Shown: piece by piece, positions 41,980 to 50,826 of the stretch
How the letters are laid out: every line of letters begins with the position of its first letter
How positions within the stretch are numbered: the stretch's first letter is position 1
NCBI GenBank assembly: GCA_002371705.1
Contig: DFGI01000019.1
Location: 1-64,000, forward strand
Direction: 5' to 3'
Origin: Bacteroidales bacterium UBA3754
GTDB taxonomy: Bacteria; Bacteroidota; Bacteroidia; Bacteroidales; UBA1715
Length of the DNA stretch: 64,000 nucleotides
Notes under the pieces: model-generated
What the model saw: the letters and a program-made list of their open reading frames with translations, nothing else
Database searches by the model: none
What the model was told of the DNA's origin: nothing
Made by a program: the position numbers and the translations under genes

Positions 41980-43765
41980 CGAAAATATTCATCTCGCATT
42001 TGTCGCAGTTGAATTCCACACGGAATCTGTGCGATTTGTCGGATAGTTCCAATGGTTCGGCGTGTCCTTTCCTGCAAGCTCCCAGTTGGTAACGGATGCA
42101 GTATTTTGTGGTCATTAACGGCACATTTTTCCGATGTTCGCATTCAAATGCACGTTGCGTAATCTCCACTCCGTGACGACGGAAAAACTCCACAGCTTTC
42201 TGGTTTGCCACATTCAGGCGGAAATCCGTTGGCTCCGAGAGCGGAAATTGAACGTTGTTTTTAGACAATGATGTAATGTGTTGTGACTCAGCATCTACAA
42301 TGATTTTTGCCCGTAGCTTTTCACACGCATCCCGACGCAAAGAATTTATCTCGGAAATGGGAACGAAAGGTATTGCTTCGCCTTGACAATCAATTGACTC
42401 CAAGTAAAAAATGCTGTCGCCCATTTTCGAAATCTGCGAAAGAAACGTTTCTTTTTGGCGTTGTGGATTTTTCGCACGTTCCGTAATACCGCGTTCCACT
42501 GTTACAGAATGTCCGTTCGAATCGGACAATGTGAGCGAATATGTTTTCTCTAAGAACTTGCACGCCGCTTTGATGGGCAATTTCCGAGGATGGTCGCTTT
42601 GGCTCAATTTTTTCTGAAATTCTATGTCGAAATTGCGCCAAATCTCCGTTCCTACAGGAATTTGTGCTTGCTTATTTAAAGTGATGCTTTCCCCGTTTAC
42701 TGCATTGACTTGAATACCAGAAAGTTCGTTATTTTTATCATAATAACAAAGTCCATCGCCATTGTGCAGAGGAATGGTTGTGAGGATTTGTAAGCCATTT
42801 TTCCCTTGCGATTCTACTTTCCCGATGTATTCTCCCTGTGATTTTGGAGAACGAATATTTGCAATTTTATTTTGTTGGGAATCAATGTAATATTCTGTGT
42901 AACCTCGAGTAAAGGTTTTATGTATGTCGGGAGTGAAAGTAGGGCTACAAATGCCCGTTGAACTTCGTTGGAAATCAGGATGTTTTGTAATAAAATTATC
43001 TAATTTTGCACGAAAATACGCCGTCACATTTTCTACATAGTCTTCATCTTTCAACCGACCTTCAATTTTAAAACTTGTGATTCCAGCTAAAATCAACTCT
43101 TCCAGTTTGTTACCGAGGCTTAAATCCTTTGTGGAAAGAAAATACCCTTCACGAGGTTCACCTAACCCTTGCAATGTGTATTTGTGGCGGCACATCTGTG
43201 CACATTCGCCACGGTTTCCGCTCCGTCCAATGGCATATTCGCTCATATAGCATTGTCCGCTGTAGCAGACGCATAGTGCGCCGTGTATGAAAAATTCAAG
43301 AGGAACTGTTGTTTGCTGGGCTATTTCGGCTATTTGTTTCAGATTCAATTCCCGTGCGAGAACCACTTGCGAAAAGCCAACATGTTCAAGAAAAGCAACC
43401 TTCTCGGGCGTGCGGTTGTTGAGCTGCGTGCTTGCATGGATGGGAATAGGAGGCAAGTTGCATTCCAACAAACCCAAATCTTGAATTATCAGAGCGTCGG
43501 TGTGGATGTCATATAATTTATGGGCAAGCTCAACTGCGTTGTCTATCTCGTTGTCGTACAATATGGTATTTAGCGCCACGTAAACCTTTACATTAAACTG
43601 GTGCGCATATTGAATCAATGCCGCAATGTCTTCAAGAGAATTTGCCGCAGCCGCCCGCGCCCCAAAGGCCGGAGCACCGATGTACACCGCATCGGCACCG
43701 TGGTTTATTGCCGCTATGCCGACTTGCAGATTTTTCGCAGGAGACAGTAATTCAAGATTTCGCAT
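41969..43765 (-). CDS. U32 family peptidase with DUF3656-like region, RlhA-like
   Basis: A 598-residue protein. N-terminal TIM-barrel U32 domain: LELLSPAKNLQVGIAAINHG, GADAVYIGAPAFGAR, IHASTQLN, and the Cys-rich signature GALCVCYSGQCYMS with GECAQMCRHKY. The C-terminal ~250 residues include a DUF3656-like region and further Cys (LGACRKGH, CDKCEM). This length fits RlhA/YdcP, needed for hydroxylation of 23S rRNA C2501, rather than the shorter TrhP. Start at 43765 (MRNLELLSPAKN). Confidence 0.86.
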   Translation of the reverse strand: MRNLELLSPAKNLQVGIAAINHGADAVYIGAPAFGARAAAANSLEDIAALIQYAHQFNVKVYVALNTILYDNEIDNAVELAHKLYDIHTDALIIQDLGLLECNLPPIPIHASTQLNNRTPEKVAFLEHVGFSQVVLARELNLKQIAEIAQQTTVPLEFFIHGALCVCYSGQCYMSEYAIGRSGNRGECAQMCRHKYTLQGLGEPREGYFLSTKDLSLGNKLEELILAGITSFKIEGRLKDEDYVENVTAYFRAKLDNFITKHPDFQRSSTGICSPTFTPDIHKTFTRGYTEYYIDSQQNKIANIRSPKSQGEYIGKVESQGKNGLQILTTIPLHNGDGLCYYDKNNELSGIQVNAVNGESITLNKQAQIPVGTEIWRNFDIEFQKKLSQSDHPRKLPIKAACKFLEKTYSLTLSDSNGHSVTVERGITERAKNPQRQKETFLSQISKMGDSIFYLESIDCQGEAIPFVPISEINSLRRDACEKLRAKIIVDAESQHITSLSKNNVQFPLSEPTDFRLNVANQKAVEFFRRHGVEITQRAFECEHRKNVPLMTTKYCIRYQLGACRKGHAEPLELSDKSHRFRVEFNCDKCEMNIFAIE

Positions 43766-43844
43766 ACTATTTGCTTTATCCAAGCAAATGTACGGAATTT
43801 AGTTTTTTACAACCAAACGGAAATTCTAAAATTAGGGGATTTTG

Positions 43845-43916
43845 TAGCGAATCCGGGATTCGAACCCGAATATCCACCGTGAGAGGGTGGTGTCCTAGCC
43901 ATTAGACGAATTCGCC
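43845..43916 (-). tRNA. tRNA-Glu (anticodon CTC)
   Basis: A 72-base cloverleaf: acceptor GGCGAAT/ATTCGCT (first pair G-T), D arm with GTCTAATGGCTAGGAC, anticodon stem CCACC/GGTGG around CTCTCAC, T arm TTCGGG..CCCGGA-type with TTCGAAT. Anticodon CTC reads GAG. CCA not encoded. Confidence 0.92.
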
Positions 43917-43927
43917 ATAACACGATG

Positions 43928-43958
43928 CAAAAATAAGAAGTTGTTTTTATTTTCCAAA
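43928..43958 (-). promoter_or_regulatory. tRNA-Glu promoter
   Basis: Minus strand TTTG, 19 bases, TATTTTTG (43928-43935): consensus spacing, 12 bases before the tRNA. Confidence 0.8.
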
Positions 43959-44027
43959 GAATTTCCAATAATTGACTTAATGCATCGAAGAATCAGAGAA
44001 TGACATTTTTATCCATAACCATCAATT

Positions 44028-44103
44028 ATCGGCTCAAATATATGAAAAATCGGCTCAAATTTGTGCTGTTTTCTGAGCCGATTTTATGTAAAAATGAGCC
44101 GAT
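44028..44103. repeat. Symmetric array of four ATCGGCTC/GAGCCGAT words, 21-base period
   Basis: ATCGGCTCAAAT at 44028 and 44049, then GAGCCGATTTT at 44075 and 44096. Each pair is spaced exactly 21 bases, and the two pairs are inverted to each other, so the strand can fold into a long hairpin. Confidence 0.85.
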
Positions 44104-44284
44104 TTTGTGTAAATATGCCAAATGCTATTTTGACAAAGTCAAATCAATATCTTCCTTTTTTCAAATTCATTAATTACATCTGGATACTGTTCCAATTCTA
44201 ATTTATACTCATTGTATATACTTAACCCGTTGTGCATTATTATAAAAACAAAAATTAACCACAAATTTTCCCATCTTTTCTGTT

Positions 44285-44310
44285 ACTTTCTGTCAACAGC
44301 GACAGAAAGT
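44285..44310. repeat. Inverted repeat ACTTTCTGTC/GACAGAAAGT
   Basis: Perfect 10-bp arms around AACAGC, followed by ATCCAAAGAACGCCGGCG. It resembles dispersed intergenic repeats in bacterial genomes. Confidence 0.75.
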
Positions 44311-44365
44311 ATCCAAAGAACGCCGGCGACGCTGCCTTCTCACTTTATCTGTCCTTTGTACAACA

Positions 44366-44394
44366 GTCATCCCGAACGAAGTGAGGGATCTCAT
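44366..44394. repeat. Dispersed intergenic element
   Basis: GTCATCCCGAACGAAGTGAG then GGATCTCAT. I recognise this as a word repeated between genes in many bacterial genomes; its role is unknown. Confidence 0.5.
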
Positions 44395-44454
44395 TCCGTT
44401 TCTATTTTTAATGTTCTATATTTTCCCAAATGTTAAAAACAGTCTGCAGATGAA

Positions 44455-46191
44455 TTATTTGCGGCCAAAGGCCCGTTCGAGGTCTTGTGATACATTAATC
44501 ATAAAGTCACCCATATGCTCATACTCATTGACAATATCCATATAGTAAACACTTGTCTGATAGTTGTTGCCATCGTTTTCAATATCTTCGATGACCGCGT
44601 CACGAAGATTATTTCGCAAAGCATTGAGATGATCCTCTGCGCTATAAGCATTTGCAATATCGACAAGTTCACCCTTATGAGCCGAAGTCAGATTCTCAAT
44701 CATAACATCGTACGCCGCACTTACGGCACCAGCCATTAAGTTTAGATTCTTCAGCGCCTCTTTATTAAAACGTTTATTATGTATATTCTTTCTTGACAGG
44801 ATACGGCTGATTGCCTCGCCCGAATCTCCCAAAGACTCTAATTCACCAATAATCTTATACATAGCCTTTATCTTGATGGAAGTGTTTTCGCTGATCTCCT
44901 CGGCTGATACACCGTTGAGGAATGTCGCTATCTCATACTCGATGCGGTCGGAAATCTCTTCATACTTCACAAGTTTCTTTCTCAACTCTTCGAATTTGTC
45001 AGTATCGGCCTCATTAATTGCATTTTGAGCATAAACAGCACCATTCTTTGAGATTTGTGCGAAATGGATAATCTCGTTAAATGCCTGCTCTATCAACAAC
45101 TCAGGAGTAGCCAGAGTGCCTGCCGAGATGTATTGTAAGCGGGACACCTCCTTATCCTGATTTTTCGGAGCAGGTATAATCCAACTCACAAACATAGCTA
45201 TCTGCTTGGTAAACCAAATCAGCAATAACGTATTGGTCAAATTAAATAGCGTATGTAGCATTGATAGACCATATAGTGCAGCAGTCCCTTCCGCCGCATT
45301 TGAGTCTGTTACCATAAATCCATCTGCGGCGGGATTGGGCAGGCCGAACACGGTTTCTGTCACAAGTCCAACCAATTGTAAAAAGGGTTTAAAGAGCATC
45401 AATACCCAAAGAACACCAAATACATTAAATATGGTATGTGACATTGCCGCACGCTTTGCCTGTGTATTTCCGACCGATGCGGCTATGTTTGCAGTGATAG
45501 TAGTACCGATATTCTCACCCAACACCATAGCACACGCCATCTGAAACGGTATCCATCCCATACTAAGCATAATAAGCGTAATAGCCATCGTTGCCGATGA
45601 GGATTGCAGTATGAGGGTTAATACCGTACCGAAGAGAAGAAACAGAAGTACAGACCCAAATCCGTGCGAAGACCACGTGCTGACAAACTCCAGTACCTGC
45701 GGTGTTTCTCGCAAGTCAGGCACCGAATCTTTCATAAATGAAAGACCAAGAAACAAGAGGCTGAAGCCAACGATTAGTTCTCCTATATTCTTGCGTTGGT
45801 CTTTTTTGGAGTTAGAAAAGAGAAATCCCAGCAACATTAAAGGTACGGCTAAAACAGAGATGTCGGCCTTGAAGCCCAGCCACGAAACCATCCAAGCCGT
45901 TACTGTTGTGCCAATATTGGCTCCCATAATCACCCCTATTACCTGAGTAAGGGTTAGAAGTCCTGCATTAACAAAACTAACAGCCATCACAGTGGTTGCC
46001 GATGAAGACTGAATAATAGTAGTTATGCCCAATCCTGTCATCACTCCCTTAAAGGAATTTGATGTCATGGCAGACAGGAATCCTCTTAACCTTTCGCCTG
46101 CGGCCTTTTGCAAACCCGAACTCATCGTGTTCATTCCGTAAAGGAACATGCCTAATGCTCCTAATAATGTAAAGATTTGTAATATACCCAT
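44455..46191 (-). CDS. Na/Pi cotransporter family protein with PhoU-like tail
   Basis: A 578-residue inner-membrane protein. Two Na/Pi repeats carry the QSSS motif (QSSSATTVMAVSFV and QSSSATMAITLIML), with eight or more membrane segments in residues 1-330. The C-terminal ~200 residues are a helical PhoU-like domain (ELESLGDSGEAISRIL, EYEHMGDFMINVSQDLERAF). It imports phosphate with sodium. It diverges from an OmpR-type two-component system, and a PHO-box-like operator sits between them. Confidence 0.93.
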   Translation of the reverse strand: MGILQIFTLLGALGMFLYGMNTMSSGLQKAAGERLRGFLSAMTSNSFKGVMTGLGITTIIQSSSATTVMAVSFVNAGLLTLTQVIGVIMGANIGTTVTAWMVSWLGFKADISVLAVPLMLLGFLFSNSKKDQRKNIGELIVGFSLLFLGLSFMKDSVPDLRETPQVLEFVSTWSSHGFGSVLLFLLFGTVLTLILQSSSATMAITLIMLSMGWIPFQMACAMVLGENIGTTITANIAASVGNTQAKRAAMSHTIFNVFGVLWVLMLFKPFLQLVGLVTETVFGLPNPAADGFMVTDSNAAEGTAALYGLSMLHTLFNLTNTLLLIWFTKQIAMFVSWIIPAPKNQDKEVSRLQYISAGTLATPELLIEQAFNEIIHFAQISKNGAVYAQNAINEADTDKFEELRKKLVKYEEISDRIEYEIATFLNGVSAEEISENTSIKIKAMYKIIGELESLGDSGEAISRILSRKNIHNKRFNKEALKNLNLMAGAVSAAYDVMIENLTSAHKGELVDIANAYSAEDHLNALRNNLRDAVIEDIENDGNNYQTSVYYMDIVNEYEHMGDFMINVSQDLERAFGRK

Positions 46192-46212
46192 AAAATGTAT
46201 AATTTTTCAATT

Positions 46213-46249
46213 GTAAAGTAATCGCAAGATTGTTTCATGAATGTTTCAT
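46213..46249 (-). promoter_or_regulatory. PHO-box-like operator and -7 element
   Basis: Two TGTTTCAT words at 46231-46238 and 46242-46249, spaced 11 bases, the period of PhoB/OmpR-family sites. On the minus strand a near -7 element TACTTTAC (46213-46220) follows 10 bases later, so the boxes cover the -33 position of the Na/Pi promoter, as expected for an activator. Confidence 0.6.
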
Positions 46250-46350
46250 AACTATTAGGCTTTGATTAAATTCTACTACAATCTCGTTTCGGGTGCTCTG
46301 CTATTCGCCAAAACGATGTAATTTTGCGGAGTAATTATATGATAGATATT

Positions 46351-47049
46351 ATGGCAACAAATCGTATATTGATAGTGGATGACGAAGAGACCTTGTGTGA
46401 GGTTCTGAAACTAAATCTTGAAAATGAGGGCTATGACGTAGATACTGCTTTCAGTTCAGAGCAGGCACTTGGCTATAATCTGAAAGAATACTCGCTTATC
46501 CTGCTTGATATTATGATGGGAGAGATTAGCGGTATAAAGATGGCAAAGATGCTGAAAGCCGATGTTGAAACGGCCGATATACCCATCATATTCTGTACTG
46601 CTCGCGACACAGAGGATGATATGATTATGGGGCTTAACCTTGGTGCCGATGACTATATTATGAAACCCTACACCGTTCGCAATGTCGTTGCCCGTGTCAA
46701 GAGTGTACTGCGCCGCACATCATCAAACAAAGTAGCGACCACTATCGTCGAAAAGCCTAATGTTCTGCAAGTGGACGGTTTGAAACTTGATCTTGAATTT
46801 AAGCGTTGCACGGTTGATGGCGAGGAGGTAAAACTCACTCGCAAGGAGTTTGAACTGCTGGTATATTTAGTGTCGCATCGTGGAAAAATCTGTTCGCGCG
46901 AACAGATACTAAGCCGTGTATGGAGCGACGAGGTGGTCGTATTAGACCGCACTATTGATGTCAATATCACCCGCATACGCTCGAAGATTGGAGCCTATGG
47001 CTCGTACATTGTAACCCGTTCAGGTTTTGGCTATGGCTTCCGAGATTAA
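46351..47049 (+). CDS. OmpR/PhoB-family response regulator
   Basis: A 232-residue regulator. Receiver domain with acidic pair VDDEE, phospho-acceptor Asp in LILLDIMMG, Thr in FCTARD and Lys in IMKPY. C-terminal winged helix with LTRKEFELLVYLVSHRGK and VTRSGFGYGFRD. Start at 46351 (MATNRILIVDDE); 46339 is also possible. The kinase gene begins 2 bases after its stop. Divergence from a Na/Pi transporter suggests a PhoB-like role in phosphate limitation. Confidence 0.92.
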   Translation: MATNRILIVDDEETLCEVLKLNLENEGYDVDTAFSSEQALGYNLKEYSLILLDIMMGEISGIKMAKMLKADVETADIPIIFCTARDTEDDMIMGLNLGADDYIMKPYTVRNVVARVKSVLRRTSSNKVATTIVEKPNVLQVDGLKLDLEFKRCTVDGEEVKLTRKEFELLVYLVSHRGKICSREQILSRVWSDEVVVLDRTIDVNITRIRSKIGAYGSYIVTRSGFGYGFRD

Positions 47050-47050
47050 A

Positions 47051-48331
47051 ATGTCGTTTCACAAACGGTTGTTTCTGATGTTGCTCACATTTTCGTGGGC
47101 GATTGTTCTCTGTTTTATCGGATACCAATACCTACGTGAGAAAGAGTATAAATTGGAGTTCTTGAATGTTCAACTGCAACAATACAACCATCATTTGCTC
47201 GAAACCATAGAGGATGGACTGTCATATGAGGATTTTATCACAACGCACGACAAACCCTTTGATGAGCTCAGAATCTCGATTGTCACACTCTCGGGTACTG
47301 TGGTTTATGATAATACTATATCGCTCGATTCGCTTGATAACCACCGTAATCGCCCCGAGGTGATAGATGCTTTGGCAAAAGGCGAGGGGTATAACATCAG
47401 CCGACACTCGTCAAGCGATGGGCGTGAATATTTCTACTCTGCTACAAGAGGGGAACGAGTCGTTGTCCGCACAGCCATTCCATACTCCAACACTCTGCGA
47501 GACCTGTTAGCAACCGATTGGTCATTTCTTATTGTGATGATTTCTATTAGTCTTGCAATGAGCATAGTGGCATACTTTACCACTCGTAAGCTCGGCAAAG
47601 ATATTGAACGTGTAAATCGCTACGAGTCCGAACAAGAGAGAAATCGCCTGAAACGACAGCTCACAAATAATATTAACCACGAGTTGAAAACACCGGTAGC
47701 ATCTATTCAAGTATGCCTTGAAACATTGCTGTCAGGGATTGCATTGAGCGAGGAAAAACGGCAGAAACTTATCGAGAGATGCTATGCCCACAACGACCGC
47801 TTACGCCGACTGCTTAATGATGTGTCGCTTATTACCCGAATGGAGGACGGGAGTGCACTTATCAACCGCAAAAAAGTGGTAATCAACGAGATAATAGATG
47901 AGATTGCAGAGGAGCTGGCTGTAATGCCCGAAGATGAACGCCTGAAGCTCCATACGGATTTTGGAGAGGAGGTTGTCGTGGATGGCAACCCTTCGTTAAT
48001 TGGCTCTATCTTCCGCAATCTAACCGAAAATGCGATTGCCTACTCCGAGGGTAAAAATATCTATATTTCACTGCTTGAAAACTCCGAGAAGGCATGCCAC
48101 ATCCGCTTTGAGGATGATGGCAAGGGTGTTGAGCCAAAACATCTGCCACACCTCTTTGAACGATTCTACCGCGTGGACAAGGGGCGCTCCCGCCAAAAGG
48201 GGGGCACAGGTCTCGGTCTTGCAATCGTAAAACATGCCGTTCAGTTCCACGGCGGCACAATCACCGCAACAAACCGCCCCAATGGCGGATTGAGGCTTGA
48301 TTTTACCCTAAGCAAACACAATATAGCATAA
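47051..48331 (+). CDS. Sensor histidine kinase, PhoR-like
   Basis: A 426-residue membrane kinase. Membrane segments at ~7-27 and ~160-180 enclose a ~130-residue periplasmic sensor. The HisKA box is NINHELKTPVASIQ and the ATPase lobes show NLTENAIAYSEG, FEDDGKGVEP and GGTGLGLAIVKHAVQ. Start at 47051 (MSFHKRLFLM), 1 base after the regulator stop; 47033 would overlap it. Pairs with the preceding regulator. Confidence 0.92.
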   Translation: MSFHKRLFLMLLTFSWAIVLCFIGYQYLREKEYKLEFLNVQLQQYNHHLLETIEDGLSYEDFITTHDKPFDELRISIVTLSGTVVYDNTISLDSLDNHRNRPEVIDALAKGEGYNISRHSSSDGREYFYSATRGERVVVRTAIPYSNTLRDLLATDWSFLIVMISISLAMSIVAYFTTRKLGKDIERVNRYESEQERNRLKRQLTNNINHELKTPVASIQVCLETLLSGIALSEEKRQKLIERCYAHNDRLRRLLNDVSLITRMEDGSALINRKKVVINEIIDEIAEELAVMPEDERLKLHTDFGEEVVVDGNPSLIGSIFRNLTENAIAYSEGKNIYISLLENSEKACHIRFEDDGKGVEPKHLPHLFERFYRVDKGRSRQKGGTGLGLAIVKHAVQFHGGTITATNRPNGGLRLDFTLSKHNIA

Positions 48332-48347
48332 GTCATAATATAGCAAT

Positions 48348-48382
48348 GGCGACCGTATTAAGTGATCGCCAATGCTGTTTTT
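48348..48382 (+). terminator. Weak terminator after the kinase
   Basis: Stem TGGCGA/TCGCCA with a 12-base loop, then GCTGTTTTTA. Confidence 0.5.
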
Positions 48383-48417
48383 ATATAAATTCCGTATTTC
48401 GTTCAGAAATAAATCGA

Positions 48418-48753
48418 TTATTTCTTTTTCGTTTTCTTCGCCGTCACGGTTGCCGATTTCAAACGATACTGGGCAACTTTTGAATTAAGTTTTCCCGTAG
48501 ATTTGTCGTGAAGCAAAAGACGACTGATTTCGGCTGGTGTGTATGCATTGTGTTCGAAGAAGATTGCAGTCGGTTGCATCTTTGTCACCGTGCAATAAAA
48601 TTCTTCAACGACGATATGCTCCTGCATTTCCCAAACCTGCCATTTGATGCGGCACTGCGACGGTTCAACGAGGAAATCTGCAATGGAATTATTTCCTACG
48701 TAAATGAGTTTTTTGATGAGGTTCGTGCCGTTCCAAAATATGACTGATTTCAT
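48418..48753 (-). CDS. Hypothetical protein, 111 residues
   Basis: Not recognised. It begins MKSVIFWNGTNLIKKLIYVG and ends in a basic tail (VTAKKTKKK). No signal peptide or membrane helix. The middle (QEHIVVEEFYCTVTKMQPTA) is predicted beta-rich. It stands alone between the kinase and the DUF1573 gene. Confidence 0.55.
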   Translation of the reverse strand: MKSVIFWNGTNLIKKLIYVGNNSIADFLVEPSQCRIKWQVWEMQEHIVVEEFYCTVTKMQPTAIFFEHNAYTPAEISRLLLHDKSTGKLNSKVAQYRLKSATVTAKKTKKK

Positions 48754-48848
48754 TCCAGATCTTTTGGCAAGGTATTTGTATATACGTTTTGTGTTTTGAT
48801 TGTAACATTTTTATTTCGTTATTTGTCTAATAATTAAATTTCTGAACT

Positions 48849-49280
48849 ATGAAACGTATTTTTTTAGCAGTAGTGTTTGCAAGCATACTTCCATTTGTAT
48901 CGTTCGCACAGTGGGGCGACCCAGAAGGTAACAAACAGTTGAGCGCAAGTGATTTGAAAGCTCCAGTAATTACATGGGACAAAGATTCATATAATTTCGG
49001 CGAAATTCCACAAGGCATCCCTGTTGATGTGGTGTTTGAATTCACTAACACGGGCAATGCGCCGCTTATCATTTCCAAAGTGGAACCTGCCTGCAACTGC
49101 ACCGACGCGGTGTGGCCAAAAACTCCAATTATGCCGGGACAACGTGGCGAAATTGGCGTGACATTCGATGCCGCTACGGGCGGAAAATTCTCTAAAACCG
49201 CAGTTGTGACTTCTAATGCGAAACCAACCGAACAAACATTAGTATTTACAGGAACTGTGGTGTCAAAACCAAAGAAATAA
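48849..49280 (+). CDS. DUF1573 secreted Ig-like protein
   Basis: A 143-residue secreted protein: signal peptide MKRIFLAVVFASILPFVSFA, then a single Ig-like DUF1573 domain with DSYNFGEIPQGIPVDVVFEF, TNTGNAPLIISKVEPACNCT and MPGQRGEIGVTFD. Common and often multi-copy in Bacteroidetes; function unknown. Monocistronic, terminator at 49331-49368. Confidence 0.92.
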   Translation: MKRIFLAVVFASILPFVSFAQWGDPEGNKQLSASDLKAPVITWDKDSYNFGEIPQGIPVDVVFEFTNTGNAPLIISKVEPACNCTDAVWPKTPIMPGQRGEIGVTFDAATGGKFSKTAVVTSNAKPTEQTLVFTGTVVSKPKK

Positions 49281-49330
49281 CGCTAAATCACACAAACCTG
49301 CGTTTCCCTATGCGTAGGTGTCTTTTTGAA

Positions 49331-49368
49331 AATAGACAAACTTCTTTTGAGGTTTGTCTATTTTTTTT
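49331..49368 (+). terminator. Terminator of the DUF1573 gene
   Basis: Stem AATAGACAAAC/GTTTGTCTATT (11 bp), 10-base loop, then TTTTTT. Confidence 0.93.
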
Positions 49369-49378
49369 CAGAAATTCG

Positions 49379-49386
49379 TACTTTTG
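49379..49386 (+). promoter_or_regulatory. -7 element of the second esterase
   Basis: TACTTTTG, 21 bases before the ATG; a TTTG lies 22 bases upstream, inside the preceding terminator. Confidence 0.6.
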
Positions 49387-49407
49387 ACAATCTAATATCT
49401 TAACAGT

Positions 49408-50769
49408 ATGAATTTACGACAGAATTTTCCAATTGTTTTGTTTTTGGCAACTTATATGTTTTTTGGCTGTGATAAGGATAACGGCTGTGTCGAGCCAACA
49501 GAAATCAAAGAAATACAGTGTGAGCCACACGAAATCACAATTGCGTACGAAGGTACGCAGTACGTTGAGTACACGGTTTCCCCTGCAGATGCTGATATTA
49601 AAGATGTGCGATGGGTGTTTGCGGATTCAACCATTGCGAAAGCCATTAACGAGAACACCATATTTGGTATGAAGGCGGGCGAAACGTGGGGTTATCTTGT
49701 AAGTTGCAATAATACAGACGTTAAAGATTCTGTGCACATCACTGTATTGGAAAAACAGTTCCGTTCCATTCCTGTTGACGATGCAAATATCCATTATGAA
49801 GGTCGAGTGGTTGCTTCGGCAAACGAGGTTGCTTTCTTTTATCCAGGTTCGTCTATCTCGGTTGATTTTACGGGAACAACGCTGTATGCGAAGCTGAGCC
49901 AAGGCGACATTTTTTATTGGGTTGAAATTGACGACCAAGAACCGTACAAACTTGCAATGAACTCAAAGGCCAATTGGGTGAAAAGCAACATTTTCCGTAT
50001 TGCTGAAGGACTGGGAAATGGCACGCACACTGCAAAAATCACATTGTGCAGCGAGGCAATTCTGAAAAATGCGCGTTTCTACGGTTTTGAAATTGACGAA
50101 ACTGCCGAAGTGAAAAAACCAGCTGAAAAACCATTGAAGTTTGAGTTTATAGGAAATTCAATCACTTGCGGCTATGGAACCGAAGCAAAATCACACGAGG
50201 AACATTTTAGTGATGCAACATCAAATTTCTGCCAATCGTTCGCATACGCAACGGCTACAGAATTCAATGCGGAAATTATGGTGGTTGCCCGTTCTGGAAT
50301 TGGCGTGTATCGTAACTACGGTGATAAAGCAGAATTTGGTTCTATGCCAGATAATTACGAAAAAACGTGGCTGACTAACAATACAGCCTGGGATTTTTCT
50401 GCATATACGCCCGATGTGGTGTTTATCAATTTAGGCACAAACGATGCGTGGAAAATGGAGACCCTCGATTCCACTAAATTCGATAATGAATACAGAAAAT
50501 TGCTGAACAGTGTAACAACGCATTATCCACATGCAAAGGTTGTTTTGCTTACTGGCAGTATGTTGAGCGCGGACCAACTGAAAGTATTAAAACCAATTAT
50601 TGACAATCTTGCCGCCGACTACAATACCGATGAACATCCATTCTATCGATTCCATTTCAATGCAGTGGCTGGCGACGGCGCTGATTGGCATCCGAATGCA
50701 AAACAGCAGGCAACAATGGGAAGAAATCTTATTTCGTTTTTGCAGAGAAATGGAATTGTGACGAAGTAA
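49408..50769 (+). CDS. SGNH/CE2-type esterase lipoprotein with Ig-like domain
   Basis: A 453-residue lipoprotein: signal ending YMFFGC (Cys ~24), an Ig-like BIG2-type domain (~35-120, EYTVSPADADIKDVRWVF), the CE2 beta-sandwich (~125-230, IHYEGRVVASANEVAFFYPG) and an SGNH domain with FIGNSITCGYGTE, INLGTNDAW and GADWHPNAKQQ. It is a paralogue of the protein at 24426-25553, which lacks the Ig domain and lipid anchor. Probably removes acetyl groups from polysaccharides at the cell surface or in the periplasm. Confidence 0.88.
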   Translation: MNLRQNFPIVLFLATYMFFGCDKDNGCVEPTEIKEIQCEPHEITIAYEGTQYVEYTVSPADADIKDVRWVFADSTIAKAINENTIFGMKAGETWGYLVSCNNTDVKDSVHITVLEKQFRSIPVDDANIHYEGRVVASANEVAFFYPGSSISVDFTGTTLYAKLSQGDIFYWVEIDDQEPYKLAMNSKANWVKSNIFRIAEGLGNGTHTAKITLCSEAILKNARFYGFEIDETAEVKKPAEKPLKFEFIGNSITCGYGTEAKSHEEHFSDATSNFCQSFAYATATEFNAEIMVVARSGIGVYRNYGDKAEFGSMPDNYEKTWLTNNTAWDFSAYTPDVVFINLGTNDAWKMETLDSTKFDNEYRKLLNSVTTHYPHAKVVLLTGSMLSADQLKVLKPIIDNLAADYNTDEHPFYRFHFNAVAGDGADWHPNAKQQATMGRNLISFLQRNGIVTK

Positions 50770-50826
50770 GATTTCAAGATTTTACTTTTGTGTCCATTCA
50801 AAGATTGTCGTGGAAAATTTAGAATT

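Larger units (their letters stand above)
43959..44454. other. Repeat-rich gap without genes
   Basis: About 500 bases with no supportable gene. It contains the 21-base-period GAGCCGAT array, a 10-bp-arm inverted repeat and a common GTCATCCCGAACGAAGTGAG-type intergenic element (each listed). A 52-codon frame from 44042 is made mostly of the repeats and was not called. Confidence 0.7.

Noticed and set aside
44028..44103. CRISPR-like array
   Set aside because: Only 8-12 base words, two in each orientation, with 9-base gaps; no spacers and no cas genes.
44042..44200. 52-codon gene starting MKNRLKFVLFSEPI
   Set aside because: It consists largely of the GAGCCGAT repeats and has no promoter or ribosome site.
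43917..48750. Classical genomic island integrated at tRNA-Glu
   Set aside because: The DNA lies on the 5' side of the tRNA, no copy of the tRNA 3' end was found downstream, and no integrase is present.
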